DNA of 64,000 bases from Schizosaccharomyces osmophilus. Its lineage: Eukaryota; Ascomycota; Schizosaccharomycetes; Schizosaccharomycetales; Schizosaccharomycetaceae. Shown here piece by piece: positions 1 through 10,042 of the stretch. Location of the stretch: positions 117,001-181,000 of the forward strand of contig NC_079240.1 of assembly GCF_027921745.1 (NCBI RefSeq), in the 5' to 3' direction. Position 1 is the first letter of the stretch, and each line of letters starts with the position of its first letter. The translations under genes and the position numbers were made by a program. The notes beneath the pieces were generated by a model. The model was not told where the DNA came from. It did no database searches and saw nothing but the letters and a program-made list of their open reading frames with translations.

Positions 1-89
1 ACGGCTTCTTTATAATGAAGTAAAGCTTCCTTAAGGATGTCACTATCTGGACATTCTTTAAGATCGTTTAATAAACGTTTTTCTTCCAT
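1..89 (-). CDS. 5' end of an unidentified gene (cut by window edge)
   Basis: An ATG at 89..87 on the minus strand opens a frame that runs without a stop to the window edge (29 codons, beginning MEEKRLLNDLKECPDSD). The stretch is charged and helix-prone, rich in Glu, Lys and Leu. It lies head-to-tail with utp25, whose stop is about 1 kb away. I do not recognise the protein; too little is visible to assign a function. A chance frame is possible, but the codon pattern looks like coding sequence. Confidence 0.5.
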   Translation of the reverse strand, partial: MEEKRLLNDLKECPDSDILKEALLHYKEA

Positions 90-1115
90 TTAGACAAAAA
101 CAAAAATAAGATTTAAAACTTCAAAAATATAATCAAGTTACCCGTTTCTCAACTATGCGCAAATCGAAAATAATACAACTTTTTTAATTATTTAAGCAAT
201 GTTATAGGACTCCATTCCAGGAAAAATCATTTAATGAAATTTTTTTTAACTTCAGGTTAGTTCATGTTAAAAAGGTTGCTTGCAATAACTCTTGGAATGC
301 AAAATTTGAAATATTGGGGTATATACAATGAGAAGGAATAAGAGTGGCGCCCAAGAATGTGAAGGTCGAGGTTTTAAGCTAATGAATGTTCGGCTTACTG
401 AATTCTGTTATATTCCTGTTTTCATTCAAACATAGAGGCTATAACTCTTGTTAAATGGGTGATTAAATTGGTTGCATTCGAAACCGACTTTAAGAAGTGA
501 CACCAAATACACTAATTAAAATTCATATTTTAATGCTAGTTTAATTAATTTACTTGAATGGTTAGAATAAAGCTAGAGTAATCATGAATGAAGACTCGTC
601 GACTTTGCAATATTCGTTCTTTTAGTTAGGCCCGTGCTTCGCCTCCGCGACTTGATTTGAAACAATAGTAGCTATATATAATCATATGAAACATATTCTA
701 CTGCCTGTTACTATTATTATAAACGAAAAAGAGAAACCTCCAAAGCAGACGTAACTAAGTATAGATATTCACCTTCGTTTACATAGTAATTCATTCTAAT
801 GCAGAGTGTCATCCTTTATAGATCAGTATATATACTACCACTGCGAAATGTTAGCGGAAAATGTTCATAAACTTCTAAACAGTTTGTAATTATATTGCTA
901 AAACCATTCCTTTCCCTAGTTAATATACACTCTATATGATATAGGAACTTTACGAATCAAGCCGGTTCGCTAACATTTCCAAGTGGTCTCATTTTTAAAA
1001 AAAACCAACTTTTTATTTCATTCTTTTACTTAGTGAGTGCGACTTGTCAATTTAGACCCATAAATCTAACGTTTAGTTTTTTCCTTTCAGCTTCCCTTTT
1101 TTATCCTATTCAAAT
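90..1115. other. Intergenic, 1 kb, nothing recognised
   Basis: Upstream region of the edge gene and 3' flank of utp25. It is AT-rich with many stops in all frames. I found no tRNA, 5S, LTR or long open frame in it. Confidence 0.6.
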
Positions 1116-3056
1116 TTAAACAAATTCGAAAACCTCATGTCTTCCATGACACATATTAGGAACTCTTTGGAAACCAACAATGCCTTCAAGGCTAATGGAA
1201 TCGTATTTTGAAAATAGGATTCTACACTTTGCAGCGTCCTGATCCAACTTTCCTTCGGTAATTGAACGCATTGGCATTCTGGCTAGCTCCACATAATACT
1301 GAGGATTTGTTGGAGGAGCATACATAACAACAGCCTTTACTCCACGGATATCAAAGCGACGGAAATGATGAGCACGCTCAGTATACAATATAATCTTAGT
1401 TTTTCCCTGTTGGAATAAAGTACGGGCTCTAGTTAGATCGGATGTACTAGAGTATTCAGAAATGGCGCTGTAACTAATTGCTTCGTCATCCATATGATTT
1501 CGTATTCTCACAAAATCAAAATAAGAAGGAACATACACCAAGATACCACCTTGGGGACTCTTAACAAGTTGGGGCAAGACTGAGTTGACAAAATAGGAGA
1601 AGCGAGCATCCGGTAATTTGATGATGGAGTCACTAGATACACGAACGTACGTCTGTTTAATTTTGTAACCTAATTGATTCAAAATTCCACGGTTTAATGT
1701 ACGGAACTTGATTTTTCCTGCAACATTCAACATGTAATGCGAAAAAAAAGAATTAATATCCAAAGCATTGTACTGAGAAAATAAAACGGTTTGTCGCATG
1801 TACTTAGCTTGCTGGTCCAAATACCACGGACGTACACGGCTAAAGTCACAATCATGAGCTTCTTTTGGTAAGCTATTGATTTCATCAAAGATAGCTTCAA
1901 TATGCTCCCAGTTTTGCATGTATAAAGAATCGGCTTGATCAATAATCGAAACCTCAATGGAACTCAAGAAATCCAAATCCCTTTTCTTATCACCTTTATT
2001 TCCAATTGCCAATCGTAAGCCTAATGGACTAGCAACTATGATATCAGAGTTGTAGAATTGAGAAAACAGTTTGACGGTTTTTCTGGTAAACTTGATGCCA
2101 ATACGAAACATATCATCAGTATTACCCGCAAACAAATAACGGAAATCTTCGGGCTTCTTTTCAGAGATAACTTCCTTCTCAATGGAAAAATCATCCTCGA
2201 AGCGGTTACGATTAGCCACCTGATCAGCTCCTGAGTAAGATATAAGAGTATTAATAAACTCGTAACAACTATTTCTTGTTGGTAAAAGGACCAAGACTTT
2301 TGGCCGAGTGTATCCTTGATCTCGAAACTCTAGCTCGGGGTTTTGAGATAACCTGGCACTGTTCTTTAAAATACGATCTCTTGTCTTAAACACGTGATTA
2401 AGAGCATGCAATGCATACAAAGAGCTTATTAGTTTATGGCTTTTAATGTTCATGTTGGTAAAAAACACATCTTGATAATTGAACATGTGTTTGGCAATCT
2501 CCATTTGCATAGTCGTCAAATGCCCCGATGGCTTTTGTGATTTATAAGCTTCTAAGATCCGTTGCTTTAAACCCAAATCAGAAACGTTATCGCTCTTAGG
2601 TATGCAATTGTATGAAACTTTCTCTTCTGTATCTGGCGTGAAAATTTGGGAAATTCCTAGCTTGGTTTCCTCAGACGATTGAGACAAATTCATAGCCTTT
2701 ACACAAGAAATTGCTTCGCTAATGGCCTGCATATTCTCACTATCAAAGTGACGATTAAAAGGGTCTTGAGATGTCTCGTTTTCCTTTTCATCTAAATTAT
2801 CCAGATCCTCACGAACAAGAGCATCAATTAATTCGTTTTCTTCATTGGTTTCATTTTCCTCTTCGTTTGTGTCCGGTTCATCTAACTTCTCAATGACTTT
2901 ATTCTTTTTTTCTTTATGCTTTGGCAAATCTTCGCTTTCCGATTTCTTCTCTGGTTTTCTCTTTTTTTTGCTATTCATCAAGTATAATAAAGCTTCATAT
3001 GACTTTCCAGCTAATTCATCTTTTGACATCTCATTGATGTTGCCAAACCCTGCCAT
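1116..3056 (-). CDS. utp25: U3 snoRNP / SSU processome protein Utp25
   Basis: Single-exon 646-aa protein from an ATG at 3056..3054. Utp25-family proteins (DUF1253) act in the nucleolus in early 18S rRNA processing within the small-subunit processome. The first ~100 residues are lysine- and acid-rich (KKKRKPEKK, EENETNEENE), typical of nucleolar assembly factors. The remainder resembles a DEAD-box helicase fold that has lost its ATPase signatures: LVLLPTRNSCYEFI occupies the place of motif Ia and a degenerate SIIDQADSLYMQNW sits where DEAD would be, followed by a helicase-C-like half (GGILVYVPSYFDFVRIRNHM) and a conserved C-terminal segment (CRILFSKYDSISLEG). It is the ortholog of S. pombe SPCC1827.01c by content and neighbours. 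Confidence 0.92.
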   Translation of the reverse strand: MAGFGNINEMSKDELAGKSYEALLYLMNSKKKRKPEKKSESEDLPKHKEKKNKVIEKLDEPDTNEEENETNEENELIDALVREDLDNLDEKENETSQDPFNRHFDSENMQAISEAISCVKAMNLSQSSEETKLGISQIFTPDTEEKVSYNCIPKSDNVSDLGLKQRILEAYKSQKPSGHLTTMQMEIAKHMFNYQDVFFTNMNIKSHKLISSLYALHALNHVFKTRDRILKNSARLSQNPELEFRDQGYTRPKVLVLLPTRNSCYEFINTLISYSGADQVANRNRFEDDFSIEKEVISEKKPEDFRYLFAGNTDDMFRIGIKFTRKTVKLFSQFYNSDIIVASPLGLRLAIGNKGDKKRDLDFLSSIEVSIIDQADSLYMQNWEHIEAIFDEINSLPKEAHDCDFSRVRPWYLDQQAKYMRQTVLFSQYNALDINSFFSHYMLNVAGKIKFRTLNRGILNQLGYKIKQTYVRVSSDSIIKLPDARFSYFVNSVLPQLVKSPQGGILVYVPSYFDFVRIRNHMDDEAISYSAISEYSSTSDLTRARTLFQQGKTKIILYTERAHHFRRFDIRGVKAVVMYAPPTNPQYYVELARMPMRSITEGKLDQDAAKCRILFSKYDSISLEGIVGFQRVPNMCHGRHEVFEFV

Positions 3057-3910
3057 TGTGATGATTTATTTATGATTTTAACTATGTCCTTCAAGTTTTC
3101 TATCCTTTTAAACACAATTCCAATAAATGCGAGTCTTGGTAAGTTAATAGAGAATTCGTTTTTATAGAATCCCTATTGTCTACCTTTTTACAAGGTTAGT
3201 TAAGCTGTAGGTATTGGTTAAATTGACAAGTTTACTTGAGGTTCGTTAATGAGAAGGTCAGCATTCGTAACTTCTATTTTTTTCATAAAATGTAAGTAGG
3301 AAATATATATATATATATATAAAAAAAAGGAATATTTAATAAAATTAAAAAGTAACTAAGTGCTACACGAGACACTAGAAATAACAACAAGAAAACTACT
3401 TATGAGACACTCTAATGAAAGACGCTATATTTAGAAGAGTGAAAAAATGAACTTTTAACATTAAAGTTGTGAATCCAAGCGTAGAAAAAACCCCTCCATT
3501 AACTACACAAAAAGACAACAACCACGATAGGGCTGCTGTATTAAACAAAACATGAATGAGAGGAAAAGCCAACAGTGGGTATTAAGTGAGACTAAAGATC
3601 ACTAGAATGCATAAGGATTAATATTCGGTGGCCATATAAAACGTAAGCAAATTATGGAATGTCTCATAGATGATAGTATTAGCATGAATCAAACAATCGT
3701 TATATAGTCTTCAGACTATTGGGAAAATTAGAACAGGAGTTATGAACAATGAAGTTAAATATTAACAAGTCCGTTCCGTACTGTTGCCACATCCCAATTT
3801 AACAGATGGTAATAGTTATAAAAAGGTGAGGGTAAGTTTTATCGTCTTATTAAATTTTTCGGATATATCAAGGAATTGTCGAGCCATCAATCACTAAAGC
3901 AATCCAAGTT
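3057..3910. other. Intergenic; (AT)n microsatellite
   Basis: Promoter of utp25 plus 3' flank of the cytidylyltransferase gene. It holds an (AT)9-type run at about 3303-3320 followed by an A8 tract. No gene is visible. Confidence 0.6.
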
Positions 3911-5032
3911 TTATTGGTGATGCTTAAGAGTTACTGCATCATCATTTTCACTAGGCTGGTTGGACAAATTGGCTTTCATCCCAAGTAGGTCATATTGGCT
4001 GCTTGAGCGACGTTGCATCCAACGATTTAAGCCGCCTAAAAAGCTATTTTGGTGGTTTCCAGGGCCAGGGCTAGGAGGTGCGCTTGAACCATGCAAAGGA
4101 GTGTATTGTAGTTGGTAGTCCGTTGTAGCCATCGATAGGAAAGATTTTATGTCCGCCTTCAGATCACGGCTAGTAGATACCCAGTGGTTACGAATCGTGT
4201 CGCGTAGCATTTTAATATGATGGCGAAAATCCAGTTCATTCTTTTTGAACAAAGACACATTCAAAACCTTTCTGTCAACCCCTCTGGCTAGATTACGCAT
4301 GACATATTGATCGTAATCACGAATGATTCGCGTTAATAAGTCAGAGGTGGATACACCTTCCGTTCGTTTTGTAGGTATAAATTTGCCCACCTTTTTAACG
4401 GGAAGATAAATGTCACCACTATCATCTGAAGCATAAGGAATATCATCATGAGCGACAAAATCAATTTTGTGCTCTTCCAAAAAGTCCGGAGTAATGACCC
4501 AAGGTGCGCTTTCTACGACTTCGTCTACCCATTTGCAATGGCGAAGTGCCTCAGCTCGTTCTTTGTCATTCATAACAGTCAACCCCTTTAAACGATGAGT
4601 CAGCTTATCGTTGGGAAGGCCAACAATTAGATGGACGTTGGAAAACACTTTTTTTGCTTGCTCCAATTGTCTCATATGACCAATGTGAAATAAATCAAAA
4701 ACACCGTCTGCATAAACACGTACGGCTCGATCACTCGGAGGTTCATTAATAGGATAGTTAAATTCAGAATATTGCTCTTTAAATTTTACTTCAGTATGAG
4801 CTTCATCTTCATCCGTATCAGAGGTTGGATAGGAAGGAGTCGTTTGGTCCTCGTTGGATTCGTCAGTTAAATTTTGATCTTCATTATTACTTTCCGACTT
4901 TTCTTCTTCTTCCGAGGTGTCTATCGTGACCTTTTTAGCTTGTTGCTTCACCGAGTCTTCATCCTCTGAAAAATTTACATTCTCGATAGGTCGCTTCGCA
5001 TTCTGATCCTTTCTCGATTCTATTTCTCCCAT
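3911..5032 (-). CDS. pct1: Choline-phosphate cytidylyltransferase
   Basis: 373 aa, single exon, ATG at 5032..5030. It makes CDP-choline from CTP and phosphocholine, the rate-setting step of the CDP-choline (Kennedy) route to phosphatidylcholine. Residues 1-100 are an acidic Ser/Glu-rich tail; the catalytic nucleotidyltransferase domain spans about 103-240, with the HIGH signature at 116-119 (RVYADGVFDLFHIGHMRQ) and RTEGVSTS at 223-230. Residues ~250-300 carry the amphipathic, membrane-sensing helix type region, followed by a Ser/Pro-rich tail (SAPPSPGPG, RRSSS) likely to be phosphorylated. The symbol is the S. cerevisiae name; the S. pombe counterpart is SPCC1827.02c. Confidence 0.94.
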   Translation of the reverse strand: MGEIESRKDQNAKRPIENVNFSEDEDSVKQQAKKVTIDTSEEEEKSESNNEDQNLTDESNEDQTTPSYPTSDTDEDEAHTEVKFKEQYSEFNYPINEPPSDRAVRVYADGVFDLFHIGHMRQLEQAKKVFSNVHLIVGLPNDKLTHRLKGLTVMNDKERAEALRHCKWVDEVVESAPWVITPDFLEEHKIDFVAHDDIPYASDDSGDIYLPVKKVGKFIPTKRTEGVSTSDLLTRIIRDYDQYVMRNLARGVDRKVLNVSLFKKNELDFRHHIKMLRDTIRNHWVSTSRDLKADIKSFLSMATTDYQLQYTPLHGSSAPPSPGPGNHQNSFLGGLNRWMQRRSSSQYDLLGMKANLSNQPSENDDAVTLKHHQ

Positions 5033-5321
5033 AATATCAATAAATGAACCTCTAAAATGTACGATTTTACTGAAGACGGCTTTTTCGTTTCAATTCCACC
5101 TTAGCAGTGGTGACTGTGGTTAGGATGTTATCTTCAGCCATTAAATGGCCGAAAGAGTCTCTACATATAGTCTTAAATACAAAGGAAATAAATTGTACAG
5201 TTTATTACTAATTGAATGAAATATAGTAAGAGAATATTCTTAAGAAAAATTAGAGATACAAAATAAGGTAATTTGATCTAGCTAATGCACACGAAAATCA
5301 CACAACTGAAAATATAAGCAA

Positions 5322-6857
5322 TTACATCCTTGCCTTGGGGTGAAAGAAGGCATCAGCAACAAGGCGTCTTTGCACTTTTCCTGTAGCAGTCTTGGGGATC
5401 TGGTCAGTAAAATAAAACTTTTTCGGAATTTTGAATTCAGCCACTCTTTGTGCCAAGAAGCTTTGCAATTCCTTAACACTCACGGACTTTCCAGATGCAG
5501 TGTGGATTGCGCTTTGAATATCTTGTCCGTATTTCTCATCAGGAACAGCAAAGCACACGGCTTCTGCGACATTAGGATGCTGCATTAAGACAGCATCAAC
5601 CTCAGCTGGAGAAATTTTTTCACCACCACGGTTCACGAGTTCTTTAATGCGTCCTGTAATGAAAACAAATCCTTCGGCATCGACCTTACCTTGATCACCA
5701 GTACGGAAAAAGCGTTCCTCGGTGAAAGAAGATTTGTTCGCTTCTGCATTGTTAAGGTAACCCTTGGTTACATTGGCACCACGAACACAGATTTCACCTT
5801 CAGATCCCTGGGGAACTTCGTTACCTTTGGTATCAAGGATCTTTAAGTCAACCCCGAATGGTACACCAACAGACTTGGGTTTATGGTTAAGGGGAGGAAG
5901 TGGATTGGTAGTCATTTGATGTGAAGCTTCAGTCATGGCGTATGCCTCAAGAACGGGTGCTTTGAAAGTCTTTTCAAGCTTACGCAAAACAGGAGGGGCC
6001 AAAGGAGAGGAGCATGAACGGATAAAGCGAATAATAGGAAGTGGGTTGGGAACAGGACTGCGCAACAAAATCTGGTGAATCGTTGGTACGGCAGTGTACC
6101 AGGTTGCCCCATAATAAACAAATTCTTTCCAGAATGTTTTAGGAGAAAAGCGAGGAGGAACTACGGCAGCACCACCGGATGCAAGTGTGGCAAGAAGGCC
6201 ACAGAGGAGGCCATGGACGTGAAAAAGAGGCATCACCACATAAGAAGTATCACGTGAAGAGAGGCGATAAGAAGCACTGATGTTTTGAATGCTTCGGCAG
6301 AGGTTTCGATGGGTTAAAGGAACGACTTTGGGGCGTCCAGTGGTACCGCTAGTGTGCAAAACAAGTGTGGTATCGTCAGGATGAGGAAGACCAAGAGGTT
6401 GAGGTGAAGAAGGGTTAGATCCTTCAACACGAACAATCTTCACCAAACGAGATTCAGGACACCAGGCAAGTTCTGCGACAGCAACCGAAAGCTTTTTAGC
6501 GGCCCGAACAGCAGGAGTATTGGCTTCGATAGAGCCCTTGCTGACGAAAACGAGCTTGCTCTTTAGGTCATCGACGTAAAACTCAAACTCAGATTGCTTG
6601 TAGTTTGAGTTTAGCGGCCCACATACAGCTCTTTGCCAGGAGACGGCATAGAAGCTCACAACAAATTCCAAGCCATTAGGGACTGCAATGTTTACAGGAT
6701 CGTTTGTCTTGATGCCTAAACCGGCAGTTTGTCTTTGGAGATCCATAATAGCAATTCGGAGCTCACTATAAGACAACGCTGCCGAACTTGAAGGAGCAGC
6801 CAATGCTCTAGCATGAGCATCTCCTTGTAAAGCAGTGTACAGGGTAGCAATGGACAT
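5322..6857 (-). CDS. pcs60: Peroxisomal acyl-CoA synthetase-like AMP-binding enzyme Pcs60
   Basis: 511 aa from the ATG at 6857..6855 (an upstream in-frame TTG is not needed). Member of the ANL superfamily of adenylate-forming enzymes; the Pcs60 group is an oxalyl-CoA synthetase in plants and yeast. Core motifs are present in order: TSGTTGRPK (A3), YGATWYTAVPTIH, EAYAMTEASHQM (A5), FRTGDQGKVD (A7), GRIKELVNRGGEKISPAEV (A8) and PKTATGKVQRR with the A10 lysine. The protein ends ARM, a non-canonical match to a C-terminal peroxisomal targeting signal (SKL-like). No intron. The neighbour order (utp25, cytidylyltransferase, pcs60) matches S. pombe SPCC1827.01c-.03c. Confidence 0.93.
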   Translation of the reverse strand: MSIATLYTALQGDAHARALAAPSSSAALSYSELRIAIMDLQRQTAGLGIKTNDPVNIAVPNGLEFVVSFYAVSWQRAVCGPLNSNYKQSEFEFYVDDLKSKLVFVSKGSIEANTPAVRAAKKLSVAVAELAWCPESRLVKIVRVEGSNPSSPQPLGLPHPDDTTLVLHTSGTTGRPKVVPLTHRNLCRSIQNISASYRLSSRDTSYVVMPLFHVHGLLCGLLATLASGGAAVVPPRFSPKTFWKEFVYYGATWYTAVPTIHQILLRSPVPNPLPIIRFIRSCSSPLAPPVLRKLEKTFKAPVLEAYAMTEASHQMTTNPLPPLNHKPKSVGVPFGVDLKILDTKGNEVPQGSEGEICVRGANVTKGYLNNAEANKSSFTEERFFRTGDQGKVDAEGFVFITGRIKELVNRGGEKISPAEVDAVLMQHPNVAEAVCFAVPDEKYGQDIQSAIHTASGKSVSVKELQSFLAQRVAEFKIPKKFYFTDQIPKTATGKVQRRLVADAFFHPKARM

Positions 6858-7352
6858 CAAAAATCAATCAAAAATTATAAAAAACAACAAAAACACGTCA
6901 GTGCAATAGCGACTAACAAAAAAGTTTTAGAAAGCAAAAAAGAAAAGAAAGTAGAAGGATTATTCAGATATCAAAGGCTATAATAAGCGTTGAACTATGA
7001 AAATCCGTAACCGTTAAAAGCACTATGTATGCAAATGTACCGTAAAAAGTATAATAGATGGCAGGGGTTTTTCGTCCGAAAATTTAACTAAACTGAGTTG
7101 TTGTTGAAATACTTCCTCGCCGTTTAAGATATAAGGTGGTTGGGAAGACGAATATGAACGGATGAGGTTAAATCATGCCCATACGGTAAACCGTTCATTT
7201 CACTAAACTAGGATATTATTCAAATATATAATTTAATTTAATTGTAGTTCTTTTTTTTATTTTTTTACAAAGAGGATCCTGTAAATATTGGCTACAACTA
7301 ATCCGCTGAGTGAAGGTAACTTGTATCATGTATTATTAAGACTAATCTATTC
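6858..7352. other. pcs60 upstream region and 5' flank of LTR element
   Basis: No open frame or RNA gene. The last five bases (7348-7352, TATTC) are the likely target-site duplication of the element that follows. Confidence 0.6.
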
Positions 7353-7658
7353 TGTCAAGGCCGAGATATTGTATAATAATAATACAAGAGAGTTTGTATA
7401 ATCTTATTAGAAAAGAAACAATGTTACCTCGTAGAGGATACAAATATACCAAACTTGAAAAGTACGAATCTTCAGATAGGAGGATTCGACGGATCTAGCC
7501 TAATAAAATTAGTGTCGTTTATTTAGCTAGTCCGTGGGCTTTGAAAATCCTGAATTATAAACTAAGTAGAGCCCAATATATACACATTCAACTTTTTGCA
7601 ACCCTTAAACCATACACTCAGTATTATAAATATACAGCGTAAAATTTCAGCTGTGACA
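7353..7658 (+). repeat. 5' LTR
   Basis: Begins TGTCAAGGCCGAGATATT and ends GCTGTGACA. It is about 95% identical to the copy at 9032-9336. The TGTCA/TGACA ends are inverted repeats of each other, as in integrase-inserted LTR elements. Confidence 0.88.
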
Positions 7659-9031
7659 AAATCTTCCTATCTCGCCTGAGTGGTGTTGAATCAAGATTCA
7701 AGGAAGCTTTCTTGATTATGAATTCATTTAAGAATGTCATTTATGAGATGCAAGCACAACTAGACGCCTTAAATTCCAAGATGGAACAGAACGATCATAT
7801 GGAAGTCGACGAAGGACTTAAGCTAGATGAACCCTTCGATTTAATAGAGCTTGTGTGCGCAGCCTACGGTTCAAGAAGCGTCGCATATTTAAATATGATT
7901 TCGAACATTCATCCAGGGGAATTTGACCCATCAGAAATTTCGGCGAAGTCTTTCAGAAGGAAACTTGAAAGCATATTCAAATATTTACCAAAAGTTTTCA
8001 ACGATGAAAGAACAAAAATTGCCTTTCTTAATTCCAATTCTCCAGGGAGCTATCAAAGACAGATCAAGGAAATTTTAAAAACTCCAGGATCTCAAGAGAC
8101 CTTTACGAATGTGTTTAATCAAGTTTTCCTAAATGAAAGAGAAAAATCATGGTTTAGTCCGGTCCCCAAATTTTTAAACAAAGGAGCTCGCGGCGAACTT
8201 GATGTTGATCAAATACATAAATGGATGGATACACTCGATAAAGAAGCGACTAGAAAGGCAATGATATTTGCTTTACACTCTGATTATTATAGAAATGAGC
8301 TTCTAAATCATAATTATGAACGTGGAAACCTTGAAGCAATCGTCAATACAGTAAATAATCAGGTCCAATATAGAACAACGAGAAAACCATTTAAAGGATA
8401 CTCTCCCAACAATCAGTATCAATCTAGGTCGAGAAAATTTCCTAAAGGAAATGAACGTACTAAGAGTTATCAAAAGTCGAAACCTAAAAATAATTCTCAT
8501 GATGACTAGTCACCGAAAGAAAAGAGAGCGATAGGGACGAACATACCTCTATACGCAAAGTTCAAAGGGGAAATTCATCAGAATTCTCTCAGAAGGAAAG
8601 AATGCCTCTTCAAGAACTTGAAATAGCAGATCTGCCAATTACAACTTTTATAGATACCGGCGCAGCCGTATCCCTCATCAGAGAGGATTTAGCAAAACAA
8701 ATTACGCCTAGATTCAATCCAGAATATCGCAAATTTGCGGGCATAACAAAAGACCTTGTTAAAGTTACTGGAAATCTAACATTACCAGTGAAGGTTGGCA
8801 ATCAAAAGCTTTACGAAACATTTATTATCACTCCATCTCTCTACTATTGTCTATACCAGTCAACTCTCCCGGATCACGACTTCCTCTCAGCGACATGGTT
8901 ACCTCAACAGATGGTAAGAAAACGAAATTTTTCATTAGTTCGTAATTTTCACCTACGCGCTTCTACATGATAGAACCGCACGATTTTAAGATTCTTCAAT
9001 TCAAGAAATGACAGAATCTTAGGCCGGGAGG

Positions 9032-9336
9032 TGTCAAGGCCGAGATATTGTTTAATAATAATACAAGAGAGTTTGTATAATCTTATTAGAAAAGAAACAA
9101 TGTTACCTTGTAGAGGAAATAAATATACCAAACTTGAAAAGTACGAATCTTCATATAGGAGGATTCGACGGATCTGGCCTAATAAAATTAGTGTCGTTTA
9201 TTTAGCTAGTCCGTGGGCTTTGAAAATCCTGAAGTATAAACTAAGTAGAGCCCAATATATCCAAATACAACTTTCTACAACCCTTAAACCATGCACTCAG
9301 CATTATAAATATACAGCGTAAAATTTCAGCTGTGAT
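9032..9336 (+). repeat. 3' LTR
   Basis: Direct repeat of 7353-7656, preceded by the purine-rich GGCCGGGAGG and followed by the TATTC duplication. Confidence 0.88.
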
Positions 9337-9341
9337 TATTC

Positions 9342-9960
9342 ATCTTTTGTCTCCTTTATTACAATTCTTAGTTACAGTTGATAAGTCTCGAAAAAGAGAA
9401 CTGACTCAATCGATGGTTTATTTCAAGCGAAGCTACGAACTTACAAATCAAAGAATTGTAACAAACTTATGAAAACCATCCTAAGAGAACAGCAATGAAG
9501 GACTTTTTGTATTTATATATGTACTTCTCAAGTGGCATTTATTTATTTTGCTTTTTTTTTGTTTATGCTCTGGAAATTTCAAATGTAAACAAACAGATAA
9601 CTGCACTACCCTTCCTCATTCATGACATATATCGACATTGAATGTAGATCCAAACAAGGATCCACAAGATGATAAAGAAAAGAAAATCAGCTATTCATAA
9701 ACCCAGCAAAGACTCATTGATTACTATGCGATGAAAATTTTTCTTTAGTAGCAACTGGAAAGAAATGGATTATCATCTCTTGCTTGAGATGCGTCATCAG
9801 AACATATGGACTAGGATAACTAGTGACAAAAAATTGAGAAAGGAAAATTCAACCCAAGGTAAATCCTATAAAACACGCTCACAACGTAAAAGAAGGTCGT
9901 AGTCGTAGTAAATAAATTCCAAACATGTATAGAAATAATTTTTTGAAAAACAAAAAGTAA
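9342..9960. other. Intergenic between LTR element and tRNA-Lys
   Basis: No gene recognised. A forkhead-type GTAAACAAACA lies at 9585-9595. On the minus strand the T5 terminator of the tRNA-Lys gene lies just inside the right end. Confidence 0.55.
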
Positions 9961-10042
9961 CTCCCAAGGCGAGAATCGAACTCGCAACCTTCTGATAACC
10001 TTCGTAAGAGTCAGACGCTCTAACCGATTGAGCTACCCGGGA
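9961..10042 (-). tRNA. tRNA-Lys(CUU) with an 8-nt intron
   Basis: On the minus strand the sequence folds as a tRNA: acceptor TCCCGGG/CTTGGGA, D-arm TAGCTCAATCGGTTAGAGC, anticodon stem CTGA/TCAG, T-arm GCGAGTTCGATTCTCGC. The anticodon loop CTCTTA..A reads CUU (Lys). Eight extra bases, CGAAGGTT, sit one base 3' of the anticodon, the normal position of a nuclear tRNA intron. A T5 terminator follows on the minus strand. Internal A and B boxes (TAGCTCAATCGG, GAGTTCGATTC) are intact. Confidence 0.95.

Larger units (their letters stand above)
7353..9336 (+). mobile_element. Ty3/gypsy (Tf1-like) LTR retroelement, gag and protease parts only
   Basis: About 2.0 kb bounded by two direct LTRs of about 305 bp, flanked by a 5-bp repeat TATTC (7348-7352 and 9337-9341). 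The left LTR begins TGTCA and the inverted copy TGACA closes it. Parts seen: a gag-like frame at about 7718-8509 ending in a basic, Asn/Lys-rich tail; a retroviral-type aspartic protease segment around 8602-8970 with the active-site signature FIDTGAAVSLI; and a purine-rich stretch just before the right LTR that could be the polypurine tract. No reverse transcriptase, RNase H or integrase part is seen, so it is not autonomous and is best treated as a broken copy or a short derivative. My hand count gives about 15 differences in ~304 aligned LTR bases (~5%), so the insertion is not recent. Confidence 0.88.

Noticed and set aside
9031-9321. 96-codon open frame lying wholly inside the 3' LTR
   Set aside because: It is the LTR read as protein; it starts at the LTR edge and has no protein-family signature.
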